Shown: positions 1 through 7,758 of the stretch, piece after piece | How the letters are laid out: each line of letters starts with the position of its first letter | How positions within the stretch are numbered: position 1 is the first letter of the stretch | Assembly: GCF_003268475.1 (NCBI RefSeq) | Contig: NZ_MCIF01000002.1 | Span: forward strand, 760,015-824,014 | Length of the DNA: 64,000 nucleotides | From: Thermogemmatispora tikiterensis | GTDB lineage: Bacteria; Chloroflexota; Ktedonobacteria; Ktedonobacterales; Ktedonobacteraceae | Direction of reading: 5' to 3' | Position numbers and translations under genes: made by a program | Notes under the pieces: model-generated | What the model saw: only the letters and a program-made list of their open reading frames with translations | Database searches by the model: none | What the model was told of the DNA's origin: nothing

Positions 1-699
1 GCCAGCACTCTTTCCCATCACCAGCTCAGCAGCCGCTGCGAGCTCATCGGCGACCGCAATGGCGCTGACGCGCAGCTCGCGGCCATAGGCATCAGGCTCG
101 CCGCGATAGTCTCTGATCGGCTCCAGCCCGGCCACCCCAATAGCCATGTTCACCTGGCCATTGCGCCAGGGTCGCCCCCAGGTGTCGGAGATGATGACCG
201 CCAGCTCCTCCAGCGGCTCGCCTTCTGACGACCTGTGAGAGGCCGCCGAAGCCGCCAGGGACAACAGACGTTCCCGCAGCGTCCGCGCCGAATGGTCAGG
301 ATCGCGCGGCAAAAGGCTCACCTGGTGCTGGTCAGCGAGATTGGACTCATCCACGCCGGCATTGGCACAGACAAAGCCGTGATGCGTCTCACAGATGAGT
401 ACACCGCGATCCATGCGTACCAGCCGCCGCGTCTCCTGCAGAATCACCTCCACATGGCGGGGGTCCTTGCCGGTCTCACGTGCGATTGTCAGAGCGAAAG
501 CCGAGGGGGTCACCTCCTCCAGGCGCACCAGTCGCCCTTCGGCCTTCGAGACAATCTTTTGGGTGACCACCAGGATATCACCATTGGCCAGCGTCACTCC
601 CTGGGCCTGCAGGGCCGCAGAGATGAGAACCCCCAGGTCACTCCCTGGGGTGATGTCGCCAATACCTGTGACGGGGATGATCCGTAGTTCCGCGCCCAT
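1..699 (-). CDS. cofE: Coenzyme F420:L-glutamate ligase (CofE-like), truncated by window edge
   Basis: The minus-strand frame is open from an ATG at 699 to the window edge, giving 233 residues without a stop. CofE adds gamma-linked glutamates to coenzyme F420-0 using GTP in the cytoplasm. The translation starts MGAELRIIPVTGIGDI, continues with GDILVVTQKIVSKAEGR and ISDTWGRPWRNGQ, and ends in LVMGKSAG, all in the order expected of the F420 ligase fold. An AGGAGG lies just upstream of the ATG; a second ATG four bases further upstream is in another frame. The C-terminus lies outside the window, so I cannot tell whether the longer form with a fused nitroreductase-like FMN domain is present. Family assignment is firm; the number of glutamates added is not predictable. 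Confidence 0.88.
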   Translation of the reverse strand, partial: MGAELRIIPVTGIGDITPGSDLGVLISAALQAQGVTLANGDILVVTQKIVSKAEGRLVRLEEVTPSAFALTIARETGKDPRHVEVILQETRRLVRMDRGVLICETHHGFVCANAGVDESNLADQHQVSLLPRDPDHSARTLRERLLSLAASAASHRSSEGEPLEELAVIISDTWGRPWRNGQVNMAIGVAGLEPIRDYRGEPDAYGRELRVSAIAVADELAAAAELVMGKSAG

Positions 700-717
700 A
701 CATCCTCCTGGGTGAGT

Positions 718-747
718 ATTATATTTCGCAACTCGCTCCTTCTGCAA
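718..747 (-). promoter_or_regulatory. Sigma-70-like promoter for cofE
   Basis: On the minus strand TTGCAG (747-742) is separated by 18 bases from a perfect TATAAT (723-718). Initiation would fall about ten bases before the AGGAGG of cofE, giving a very short leader. The rest of the 324-base gap up to 1024 shows nothing else I can support. Confidence 0.5.
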
Positions 748-1023
748 ATGCGCCGTCCGTCGGCAGGCCAGCGGGAGTGACTGCCCTCTCAGTCAGATGC
801 TGGTCGCGCCATGCCCCAACGGGCTAGAATGAAGAGAGGAGAGCCAGCGTACTGCTGGCTCATTCAGCTCTTGTCTTGCTGGCCCGCGCTGGGAAGACTG
901 GCCTGGCGTGGCGAGCGAGGCCGCCAGCTCTCTCTGTCTCCGTCGTCCTGACGGTTCTCCCCCGGTCTGCCTGTAGCGGGCCTGAGAGCACTAGAGAAGA
1001 GAGAGGAAACGGAGAGAATACCT

Positions 1024-1416
1024 ATGATCCGAGCACTGGCACGGCTGCTGTTGGCCGTGATCTTCATCAAAGGAGGAGCCGACGCCTTCCTCAATCCGGG
1101 AGGTCGTCCGGCACGCGTCGCCCGCTTTGGCATCGCGCAGCCAGAGCGCGCCGTCGTGCTCAATGGGGCCACCATGATGGTTGCTGGCAGTGCCCTCGCC
1201 CTGGGCTGGTTTCCACGCCTGGCCGCCGCCGTCCTGCTCGCCTCGTTGGTCCCCACGACCATCGTCGGCCACCCGTTCTGGCAGGAGCGTGATCCCCAGA
1301 CCCGTCAGGCTCAGCAGACGCAGTTTTTCAAGAACCTGGGGCTGATGGGGGGCCTGCTGCTCGTGCTGCTCGAAGAAAGCGGGACGAAGACGGCGCAGAC
1401 CCGCGCCCAAAGCTAG
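1024..1416 (+). CDS. DoxX-family small membrane protein
   Basis: This 130-residue protein has about four hydrophobic segments (roughly residues 2-20, 50-68, 70-85 and 105-120) and the DoxX-type opening RALARLLLAVIFIKGGADAF. The middle (GIAQPERAVVLNGATMMVAG) and the GHPFW near residue 83 also fit DoxX/YphA-like proteins. These are inner-membrane proteins of loosely defined function, linked in some species to thiol or redox stress. The ATG at 1024 follows the purine-rich GGAGAGAATACCT. It stands alone between divergent cofE and the FMN riboswitch, so context adds nothing on substrate. The polar, Gln-rich tail is unremarkable. Confidence 0.75.
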   Translation: MIRALARLLLAVIFIKGGADAFLNPGGRPARVARFGIAQPERAVVLNGATMMVAGSALALGWFPRLAAAVLLASLVPTTIVGHPFWQERDPQTRQAQQTQFFKNLGLMGGLLLVLLEESGTKTAQTRAQS

Positions 1417-1574
1417 GCACAGCAGCGCCGTGCCGCGCCGGCGGCCCGTCTGGTAGTGGCCAGGAAGAGAACGGCCCTTCAGGCGGGTCGCGCTGCTTGC
1501 TCCCCGGCCTCACACACGCGCCCTCTTGCACGGCTTCTGCGCTCTGTGTCATAATATCGATAAAGATGAAAACA

Positions 1575-1836
1575 AGACCTTCGGGGCAGGGTGCAATTCC
1601 CGACCGGCGGTATGGCGGCCACACGCCAGCAGGCTAGCACACCTGCGCGCTCCCTACTATGCCACAGCCGCGTGTGAGCTGCCAAGCCCGCGACTCGCTG
1701 CGCGTCGCTGAGAGTGGCCAGACTGGCCATCAGGATGGACCACCCTGATGGCTGATGGGCCACCAGTGACCGGCGCCAGCGATGGATTCGGTGAGAGGCC
1801 GAAGCCGACGGTAACAGTCCGGATGGGAGAAGGCTT
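1575..1836 (+). promoter_or_regulatory. FMN riboswitch (RFN element) controlling riboflavin uptake genes
   Basis: The conserved RFN core is readable. The 5' half is CTTCGGGGCAGGGTGCAATT followed by CCCGACCGGCGGT (1579-1611). AGCCCGCGA lies near 1684. The 3' half has TCGGTGAGAGGCCGAAGCC, GACGGT and GTCCGGATGGGAGAAGG, ending near 1835. CCTT (about 1578-1581) pairs with AAGG (about 1829-1832) to close the multi-branched P1. Two variable arms are long, one between 1612 and 1683 and one between 1694 and 1780, so the element is about 260 nt. RFN elements bind FMN and shut down riboflavin synthesis or transport genes. Here the next gene is a transport permease. I did not find a clear U-run terminator before the gene, so translational or non-canonical control is possible. 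Confidence 0.93.
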
Positions 1837-2180
1837 GGTATCTCGCGAAACGGACGAGTTGATCCTCCGCTTGCTACCAGCAGCAGGCGCCTGGAGCAGC
1901 GCAGCCGATCGGTCACGCTCTCCGTCAGCGCTTTCCTGCGTCTCCCTCACATGCTCCCCGGGTCGGTTGAACTGACAGCGTGACTGTTGTTTCCCTGGAC
2001 GCGACCGCGCAGGTCCGTGTGTACCGCGGTCCGCCGCGGGAGCAGCTGCGACGCTGTCATGAGAACGGATCACCGAGGGCAATGATGGGTATCGACACTT
2101 CTACCTCAGCCAGAAAGCAACTCTCTCTCGATCTGCCTCGCCAGGACCAGCAGAGAGAGGCCGCGGAGCAGACAGGTCTC

Positions 2181-2975
2181 ATGAGCACGCGGGCCACCAC
2201 CATCCAGGGGACTCGTCGTCGACAGGCTACAGCCCTGGCCCTGATGCCCCCCTTACTGGTGGCAATCGGGCTGCTGGGCTTGTGGTACTTCGGCAGTGCC
2301 TACGGGCACATCAATCCTCTCTTCTTACCGTCCCCTGCCGACGTCTGGCAGCGCCTGCTGGACGGCTTCAGCTCCGGCCTCTTCGAGGTCAACGCCCTGG
2401 CCACCATTGAAGAAAGCCTCCTGGGTTTCCTGCTGGCGGTCCTCATCGGGCTGCCTCTGGGCTATGGCCTGGCCAAATCACGCCTGATCGCCGCCACTAT
2501 CCAGCCCTACCTGGCTGCCGGACAGGCCATCCCGGCTATCGTCATCGCCCCTTTCCTCGTGCTCTGGCTGGGTTACACCTTGCTTCCAACAGTCATTCTG
2601 TGTATGCTGGTAGTGCTCTTTCCAATGGTGATCACCACAGCACTGGGTGTGCGCACCATCGATCGCTCCATTTTGGACGCGGCGCGCGTTGACGGGGCCG
2701 CCGGCTGGTCATTGCTGACCGCCATCGAGTTTCCCCTGGCGCTGCCGGCCATCCTGGCAGCGGTGCGCACTGGGCTGACGCTCTCGATCACCGGCGCCCT
2801 GGTGGGCGAGTTTGTCGCCGGCGGTAATCAGGGGCTAGGGGGCCTCATCTTGCAAGGACAGCATCAGTATGATACACCGTTTATGTTCGCAACACTGGCG
2901 TTGCTTGCCGCGCTGGCGGCAGTCTACTACGGTCTTGCCTGGCTGCTGAGCAAACTGGCCGAAGCCGTCTATTGA
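2181..2975 (+). CDS. ribX: ABC transporter permease, RibX-type riboflavin/precursor importer
   Basis: This is a BPD-type inner-membrane permease of the SsuC/ThiX group. About six hydrophobic helices follow a basic N-terminus (STRATTIQGTRRRQ). The EAA-like loop reads AARVDGAAGWSLLTAIEFPL near residues 170-190, where the permease contacts its ATPase. I chose the ATG at 2181 (264 aa) because it matches the usual family length. The frame is open back to 1980, and the ATG at 2082, preceded by GAGGG, is a real alternative. The FMN riboswitch directly upstream and the NMT1/THI5-like lipoprotein downstream match RibXY loci described for Chloroflexi, which points to riboflavin or a close precursor as substrate. 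No ATPase gene lies next to it, so one from elsewhere must energise it. The substrate is inferred from regulation. Confidence 0.85.
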   Translation: MSTRATTIQGTRRRQATALALMPPLLVAIGLLGLWYFGSAYGHINPLFLPSPADVWQRLLDGFSSGLFEVNALATIEESLLGFLLAVLIGLPLGYGLAKSRLIAATIQPYLAAGQAIPAIVIAPFLVLWLGYTLLPTVILCMLVVLFPMVITTALGVRTIDRSILDAARVDGAAGWSLLTAIEFPLALPAILAAVRTGLTLSITGALVGEFVAGGNQGLGGLILQGQHQYDTPFMFATLALLAALAAVYYGLAWLLSKLAEAVY

Positions 2976-3110
2976 GGGTCCTGCTTCGGCCTCCCTACCA
3001 CGCTGCTCGGCGCCGCTGGCCAGCCAGCGTGCCGCTCCTATGCCCAGTCAGTCGCTCACCCACGACAAGCAAGCTCTGTTGTGTTGTACGTATGGGGGAT
3101 TTTGTGCCTT

Positions 3111-4112
3111 ATGCGGAAGATCACGCGTTTTGTGTTCGTTAGTTGCCTGCTTGTGTTTTCCCTCTTGCTCGGCGCCTGCGGTCAGTCGGCGGGGCAAGGC
3201 TCGTCTGCGTCCAACGGGGGAAAGACGCTGACGGATGTCACCATCGGTCTGGGCTATATCCCGGATATCCAGTTCGCGCCCTTCTACGTCGCCAAAGCCA
3301 AAGGCTACTACAGCCAGGCTGGACTGAACGTGACCTTCAATCATGGAATCGTCACCGACCTGGTCGGGTCAATGGTGGCGGGGCGCAACACCTTTGTCTT
3401 CGCCAGCGGCGATGAGGAGCTGACGGCTCGCAGCAAGGGGGTGCAAGCCGTCGACGTGGCCACCATCTTCCAGCGCTATCCGGTCTGTCTGATCGTACCG
3501 GCAGATTCGCCGATCCGCACGCTGGCTGACCTGAAAGGCCACAGCGTCGGGGTGCCTGGCCCCTATGGCGCGACCTATGTCGGGCTCCTGGCACTGCTCT
3601 ACCACGAGCACCTGAGTGTCAACGACATTCATCTGCAGTCCATTGGCTTCACTCAGGTTGCTGCCTTGCTTGGCCACAAGGTCGATGCCGTGATGGGCTA
3701 TTCGAATAATGAGCCACTGCAGCTGCGCCGCCAGGGCTTTCCCGTGCGCACCTTTGAGGTCTCGGACTACCAGCCACTGATTTCGAACGGCATCGTGACC
3801 TTGCAGACCACCTTGCGTCAGCAGCCACAAATGGTGCGGGCCTTCGTGCAGGCAACTCTGCGGGGGCTGCGCGAGGTCATTGCCAATCCCGAGGAGGCCC
3901 TGCAGCTGAGCAAGAGCTATGTACCTGGCATGGACCTTGCCAGGGCCAGGGACGTGCTGCAAGCGACGATCCCTATCTGGCGCGGCAACGGCCACCTTGG
4001 CTACAATGATCCCGCCACCTGGCAGGACACGGCCACCTTCATGGCCGCCCTGAAGCTGATTCCGGCTGTGCCCGATGTCAGTGCCGCCTATAGTAACCAG
4101 TTTGTGTCTTAG
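3111..4112 (+). CDS. ribY: RibY-type substrate-binding lipoprotein (NMT1/THI5-like)
   Basis: A signal peptide with a lipobox (MRKITRFVFVSCLL...LLGAC) marks a secreted lipoprotein. The mature part opens with a low-complexity Ser/Gly linker, then VTIGLGYIPDIQFAPFYVAK, typical of the NMT1/SsuA/THI5 periplasmic-binding fold. It continues with GHSVGVPGPYGATYVGL and a C-terminal helical lobe ending near residue 333. The ATG at 3111 is preferred over one at 3081 because it places the signal peptide correctly and has GGGGGAT upstream. It follows ribX by 135 bases in the same direction under the same FMN riboswitch and should deliver flavin or a precursor to RibX. Binding-protein class is certain; ligand is inferred from the riboswitch. 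Confidence 0.85.
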   Translation: MRKITRFVFVSCLLVFSLLLGACGQSAGQGSSASNGGKTLTDVTIGLGYIPDIQFAPFYVAKAKGYYSQAGLNVTFNHGIVTDLVGSMVAGRNTFVFASGDEELTARSKGVQAVDVATIFQRYPVCLIVPADSPIRTLADLKGHSVGVPGPYGATYVGLLALLYHEHLSVNDIHLQSIGFTQVAALLGHKVDAVMGYSNNEPLQLRRQGFPVRTFEVSDYQPLISNGIVTLQTTLRQQPQMVRAFVQATLRGLREVIANPEEALQLSKSYVPGMDLARARDVLQATIPIWRGNGHLGYNDPATWQDTATFMAALKLIPAVPDVSAAYSNQFVS

Positions 4113-4403
4113 CGAAGAAAGCCGGCTCCTGGCTGGACCTGCTGGTCTGAAGAGCGAGGAGCGCGGACATCTGAAGCAGACAGCGTCAGGGCCAGGGCAG
4201 ACAGACTGTCCGCTTGATGTGGTATGCTTAAGGCAGAGCTATCAGCCTCATCCGACCCTGCGCGATCCGGCCCCGGCTCAGGGGGGCCACAGGTCGGCCT
4301 ATTTTTGCCTGTGATTGGGCAACGCTCCTGCGGATGGCGACGTCACACATCACACCTGCTCGTGACCACGCCTGACGCGGGAGCGCTGCCCGCCAAGGAG
4401 GAC

Positions 4404-5108
4404 ATGATTACTGCCCTGATTTTCGACTTCGATGGTCTCATTCTCGAAACAGAGGTGCCGGAGTTTTTGGCCTGGCAGGAGATCTATGAGCGCTATGGCC
4501 AGCGCTTCGAACTGGAAGCCTGGCTTCCCTACATCGGCATTGGTCCCACTTCCAACCCCTTTGATCCCCTACGTGAGCTAGAGCGTCGCCTGGGGCGTTC
4601 TTTCTCTCTGGAGGAGCGCGAGGCGCTGCGGCTAAGCCGGCGAGAGCGCTGCCGCCAGCTCTTAGAAGGGCAGCCTCTAGCCGAGGGAGTGCTGGACTAC
4701 CTGGAGACGGCTCAGCGGCTTGGTCTGCGTCTGGGAGTGGCCTCCTCCTCATCGCGGCGCTGGGTTGTTGGCCATCTAGAACGCCTCGGCCTCCGTTCGC
4801 GTTTCCAGTGTATCTGCTGTGGCGACGATGTCCAGGTGACCAAACCTGACCCGGCGGTCTACCTGGCGGTCTTGAGCTGCCTGGGAGTCAGGGCTGAGGA
4901 GGCCATCGCTTTGGAGGATTCGCCCAATGGGGTACGTGCGGCACGGCGGGCGGGCATCTTCTGTGTGGCCATCCCCAGTGTGCTCACCCGCCAGGCTGCC
5001 TTCTCCGCTGAAGCCACGCCCGATTTGCAACTGGAGACTTTGAGCGCACTCCCCCTCGAAGAACTGCTCCAGCGCGTCGCGGCCCTGCGGACTAACGGAC
5101 AGCGCTGA
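4404..5108 (+). CDS. HAD-superfamily hydrolase, subfamily IA (CbbY/beta-phosphoglucomutase-like)
   Basis: The 234-residue protein has the four HAD motifs in order: IFDFDGLI with nucleophile and acid/base Asp near residues 8-10, a motif II Ser in VASSSS near 118, a motif III Lys in TKPDP near 150, and EDSPNGVRAARRAG near 175. A helical cap lies between residues 15 and 90. AAGGAGG sits eight bases before the ATG, although the frame is open back to 4224. The family dephosphorylates sugar phosphates, phosphoglycolate or related metabolites. The ribY operon ends 290 bases earlier. In that gap an extended -10 (TGGTATGCT, 4222-4230) could give this gene its own start. A role as the riboflavin-pathway phosphatase is possible but unsupported. 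Confidence 0.85.
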   Translation: MITALIFDFDGLILETEVPEFLAWQEIYERYGQRFELEAWLPYIGIGPTSNPFDPLRELERRLGRSFSLEEREALRLSRRERCRQLLEGQPLAEGVLDYLETAQRLGLRLGVASSSSRRWVVGHLERLGLRSRFQCICCGDDVQVTKPDPAVYLAVLSCLGVRAEEAIALEDSPNGVRAARRAGIFCVAIPSVLTRQAAFSAEATPDLQLETLSALPLEELLQRVAALRTNGQR

Positions 5109-5243
5109 TCTCCCCTTCCCTCCTTGCTTGAAAATAGGCCCGTTCGGCTGCGCACGCTGACCTCCTTGCCACGGACAGTTAGGCGGAGCACAGCGTGGCA
5201 GCGCAGCTGGCCAGACGGGCAGAAGAGGGATGCGCCCAGGCGA

Positions 5244-6752
5244 TCACTCGGGTGGCTCCGTATGGATGGCGACCGAGCCGAGGCGGGGATACTCTTGACG
5301 CAGGGCGCGCTGCACTTCCTCGGCTTTGAGATGGGCCTGGCTCAGCGGTATCTCGGGGGCACAGGTGATATGAAGGACAAGATCTAACTCATCCTCGCGC
5401 CCGTTTGCGCCTGCCAGCCTTTCGCCTTGTCTCCGCTCCTTGCAAGGCTCAGTCCCGGCGGCCCACTCCTCTGCCCGGCAGGAGCGGTAGAGGTGGATGT
5501 CGTGAGCGCTACCTGGGCCGGCCACGCCATCGGCAAGCTGGCGAATGTGCTGGACCATCTCAGGATAGTCGCTTGTTACATCCTGGCGGCGCTCGATCGT
5601 CGCGGTTGGCGCCTCCAGGTGCGTGGTGACACGCTGCAACTGGGCATTGCCACGCAAGACCGCCTCTTCGAGACGCGTGGCCGCTGCATGCGCGCTGGCC
5701 AGGTCCATGTCGGCCTCCACTTCGATGTCGAAGTCTGCCTCCAGCTTGCCCCCGACCTCGCGCACGCGAATATCGTGGGCCCGAATCCCTTGCTGCTGGG
5801 CCAAATAGTGGATCTGTTCCCGCACTGTCTCCTCGGCACTGGCCACCGGCTCCAGATGAACGACCACATCGGCCTCCGCCTGGGGAGCATGTGCATGTAC
5901 CCCGGCGATAGCGGCCTGCTCGACGCGCTCGCTGAGAGCATGCGTCTCCTCGAAGGTGAAAGAGCGTGGGGCGGCCACCACCACATCGGCGAAGATCTTA
6001 TTGCCGGCACGGCGCACGCGTATCCGCCGCAGTTCTCTGACTCCCTCAACCTGCCGGATGGCCGCCTCCAGGTGCTGCAGCAGCTTCTCGGGGGCACGAT
6101 CGAGCAAGGCGTCAACCGTCTCGCGCGTCAGGCGCAGCGCCACGTAGATCACGATCAGCGAAACCCCAAGCGCGGCAATGGCGTCAGCTTGCTTGACCCA
6201 GGATGGCAGATGCCAGATCTCGGCCAGGCGCAGGACCAGCAGGCCCGCAATGACAATGGCAGAACTCCAGATATCGGTGCTGAAGTGGAGGGCATCGGCC
6301 TCCAGAGCCTGGCTGCCTAGACGACGAGCCACGCGCAGCAGGGCACGCGAGCGAGTAATGTCAACAGCGATCGAGATGGTCATCACCAGGAGCGCCAGGA
6401 TGCTTGCCTCGACCTGGCCTTCCCCCAGAATCAGGCGGCGCAGGGCTTCGTAGATGATCCAGAGAGCAGTAGCCAGCAGCAGGATGGCCTCGAAGAGCGC
6501 TGAGAGGTTCTCGATCTTGGCATGGCCATAGTTATGGGTGGCATCGGCGGGCCGGTCAGCGACTCGCACGGCCAGGAAGGTCATCAGAGCCGCCGCCAGG
6601 TCCAGGCCGGAGTGGGCCGCCTCAGCCAGGATTCCCAGGCTGCCGCTGAGCAGACCAGCTACGAGCTTCAGGGCGGTCAGCCCAACCGCCGCCCCCACCG
6701 AGGAGAGCGCGACCAGCATCTTCTCCCGATATGCCTCTCGTGCTGCTAACAT
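5244..6752 (-). CDS. Cation diffusion facilitator (CDF) metal exporter with extended C-terminus
   Basis: The N-terminal 200 residues form a six-helix CDF transporter. HxxxD metal-site pairs are visible in AEAAHSGLD (near residue 47) and ADALHFSTD (near residue 157). These proton antiporters export Zn, Fe, Mn or Co across the inner membrane. After the usual cytoplasmic dimerisation domain (about 215-300), two further domains of the same alpha/beta character follow (about 305-390 and 400-502). The repeated pattern is a helix, then IRVREVGGKLEADFDIEVE-type strands, then a helix. The protein is 502 residues against about 290-320 for the usual family member. The ATG at 6752 opens with a basic segment before the first helix. 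The gene stands alone, so the metal cannot be named. Confidence 0.87.
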   Translation of the reverse strand: MLAAREAYREKMLVALSSVGAAVGLTALKLVAGLLSGSLGILAEAAHSGLDLAAALMTFLAVRVADRPADATHNYGHAKIENLSALFEAILLLATALWIIYEALRRLILGEGQVEASILALLVMTISIAVDITRSRALLRVARRLGSQALEADALHFSTDIWSSAIVIAGLLVLRLAEIWHLPSWVKQADAIAALGVSLIVIYVALRLTRETVDALLDRAPEKLLQHLEAAIRQVEGVRELRRIRVRRAGNKIFADVVVAAPRSFTFEETHALSERVEQAAIAGVHAHAPQAEADVVVHLEPVASAEETVREQIHYLAQQQGIRAHDIRVREVGGKLEADFDIEVEADMDLASAHAAATRLEEAVLRGNAQLQRVTTHLEAPTATIERRQDVTSDYPEMVQHIRQLADGVAGPGSAHDIHLYRSCRAEEWAAGTEPCKERRQGERLAGANGREDELDLVLHITCAPEIPLSQAHLKAEEVQRALRQEYPRLGSVAIHTEPPE

Positions 6753-6942
6753 ACGCTTCGTTCCTCATCCTCATCTGTCAGTCAGTGTTCATAGTGGACA
6801 TGGGTGGGTGGCCGGCCACAGCGGGTGCTTTTGGCCGCTCGTCGCTGCCGCCAGGCGGCACACCCCCAGTAATATACCCGATTGTCGGCTCAGTAGAAAA
6901 GGGCAGGAAAGGAAGGAAAACCGCAGCTCTTTCATCCAGTGG

Positions 6943-6971
6943 TTGACAACGCCAGCCACTGCTGCTATCCT
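6943..6971 (+). promoter_or_regulatory. Consensus promoter of the T-box/arg-his operon
   Basis: A perfect TTGACA (6943-6948) is followed 17 bases later by TATCCT (6966-6971). Transcription would start near 6978, just upstream of T-box stem I. The stretch 6753-6942 before it contains nothing else I recognise. Confidence 0.7.
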
Positions 6972-6989
6972 TTAGAACAATAACAAGTG

Positions 6990-7605
6990 CATACAAGTCT
7001 GTCCCGCGTTGAGCGAAACTAGTATGAGTCCGACGACCGACAGCGAGCCGAAGAGCGGTGAGAGTTCGGCAGGGACCCGTCGGCTCAGAACCCGTTCGTG
7101 AGCGGCTGGCCGAAGAAAGTCCAGGTTGCCGCGTTTCCTCTTGCTCGCCGCAAGAGAGACAGACACGGTCGGCTGTGGGCAAGTAGGCCAGGTGGGTGGT
7201 CCCCACGCAGCAGTATAACCAGCAAGAGTGGTCACAGCACAGTTCGTCACGATGAGGTGAGGAATCTCGGGTGCTGGCATGAGCAGACTGCAGCGGTGAC
7301 CCGTTCGTGGCGTGGTCGACTGGCGGAGGGCCTGGGAGGAAGCGAACTGGCCACGATGGATCGATCGGCTCAGCAAGCGGCAACAACAGGCGGGACGTTG
7401 GGGGTGGGCAGAAGCAGATAGCGAGCAAGACGGTGGACGAGCGCTCTACTGTTGCTTGTCGCCTGAGGAGAGTGGAGCTGCAGACCACTGCGCTGCCAGG
7501 CCGAGGCTGCGCTGCAGGTGGTGACAAGCAGGGTGGTACCGCGGGAGCGTTTCTATCTGCTCTCGTCCCTTCGATGCATGGTGGTCAGGGACGAGGGCGT
7601 TTTTA
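6990..7605 (+). promoter_or_regulatory. T-box leader upstream of argC
   Basis: The hallmark AGGGTGGTACCGCG is at 7530-7543 in the antiterminator, followed by a classic U-run terminator. Stem I is recognisable upstream. AGTA (7021-7024) sits beside a helix CCGACG/CGTCGG. The distal part CAGCGAGCCGAAGAGCGGTG closes on TTCGGC (7047-7052 pairing with 7065-7070) and carries the GGTGAGAG loop typical of T-boxes. A hairpin at about 7482-7523 fits stem III. Uncharged tRNA binding would favour antitermination. The specifier is not certain. The triplet CGT (Arg) lies at 7093-7095 on the 3' side of the specifier region, which would suit argC, but pairing choices leave other triplets open. The leader is about 610 nt, roughly twice the normal length. 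Confidence 0.88.
7562..7605 (+). terminator. T-box-controlled intrinsic terminator
   Basis: CTCGTCCCT (7562-7570) pairs perfectly with AGGGACGAG (7587-7595), followed by GGCG and TTTTTA. Formation of the T-box antiterminator would use the 5' arm region and relieve termination before argC. Confidence 0.88.
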
Positions 7606-7758
7606 TTTGGTTTCTCTGACTGGCTGGCTTCTCGGAGGGCTGGCGGGCGGGCAGTTCCACCGCCATCTCAATGTGGCGGCCACCGTCAGGCCAGTCGGCC
7701 AGCGCGTATGCAGCCCTCGTTCCTCGCTACAGCCCAGGAGTTCAGGAGCGTGTTGTCA

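Noticed and set aside
5427-6320. 297-residue plus-strand frame opposite the CDF exporter
   Set aside because: Composition follows the reverse of the real gene; no motif, no start signal.
6778-7527. 249-residue minus-strand frame over the T-box leader
   Set aside because: The region is explained by a promoter and structured leader on the plus strand; the frame shows no family features.
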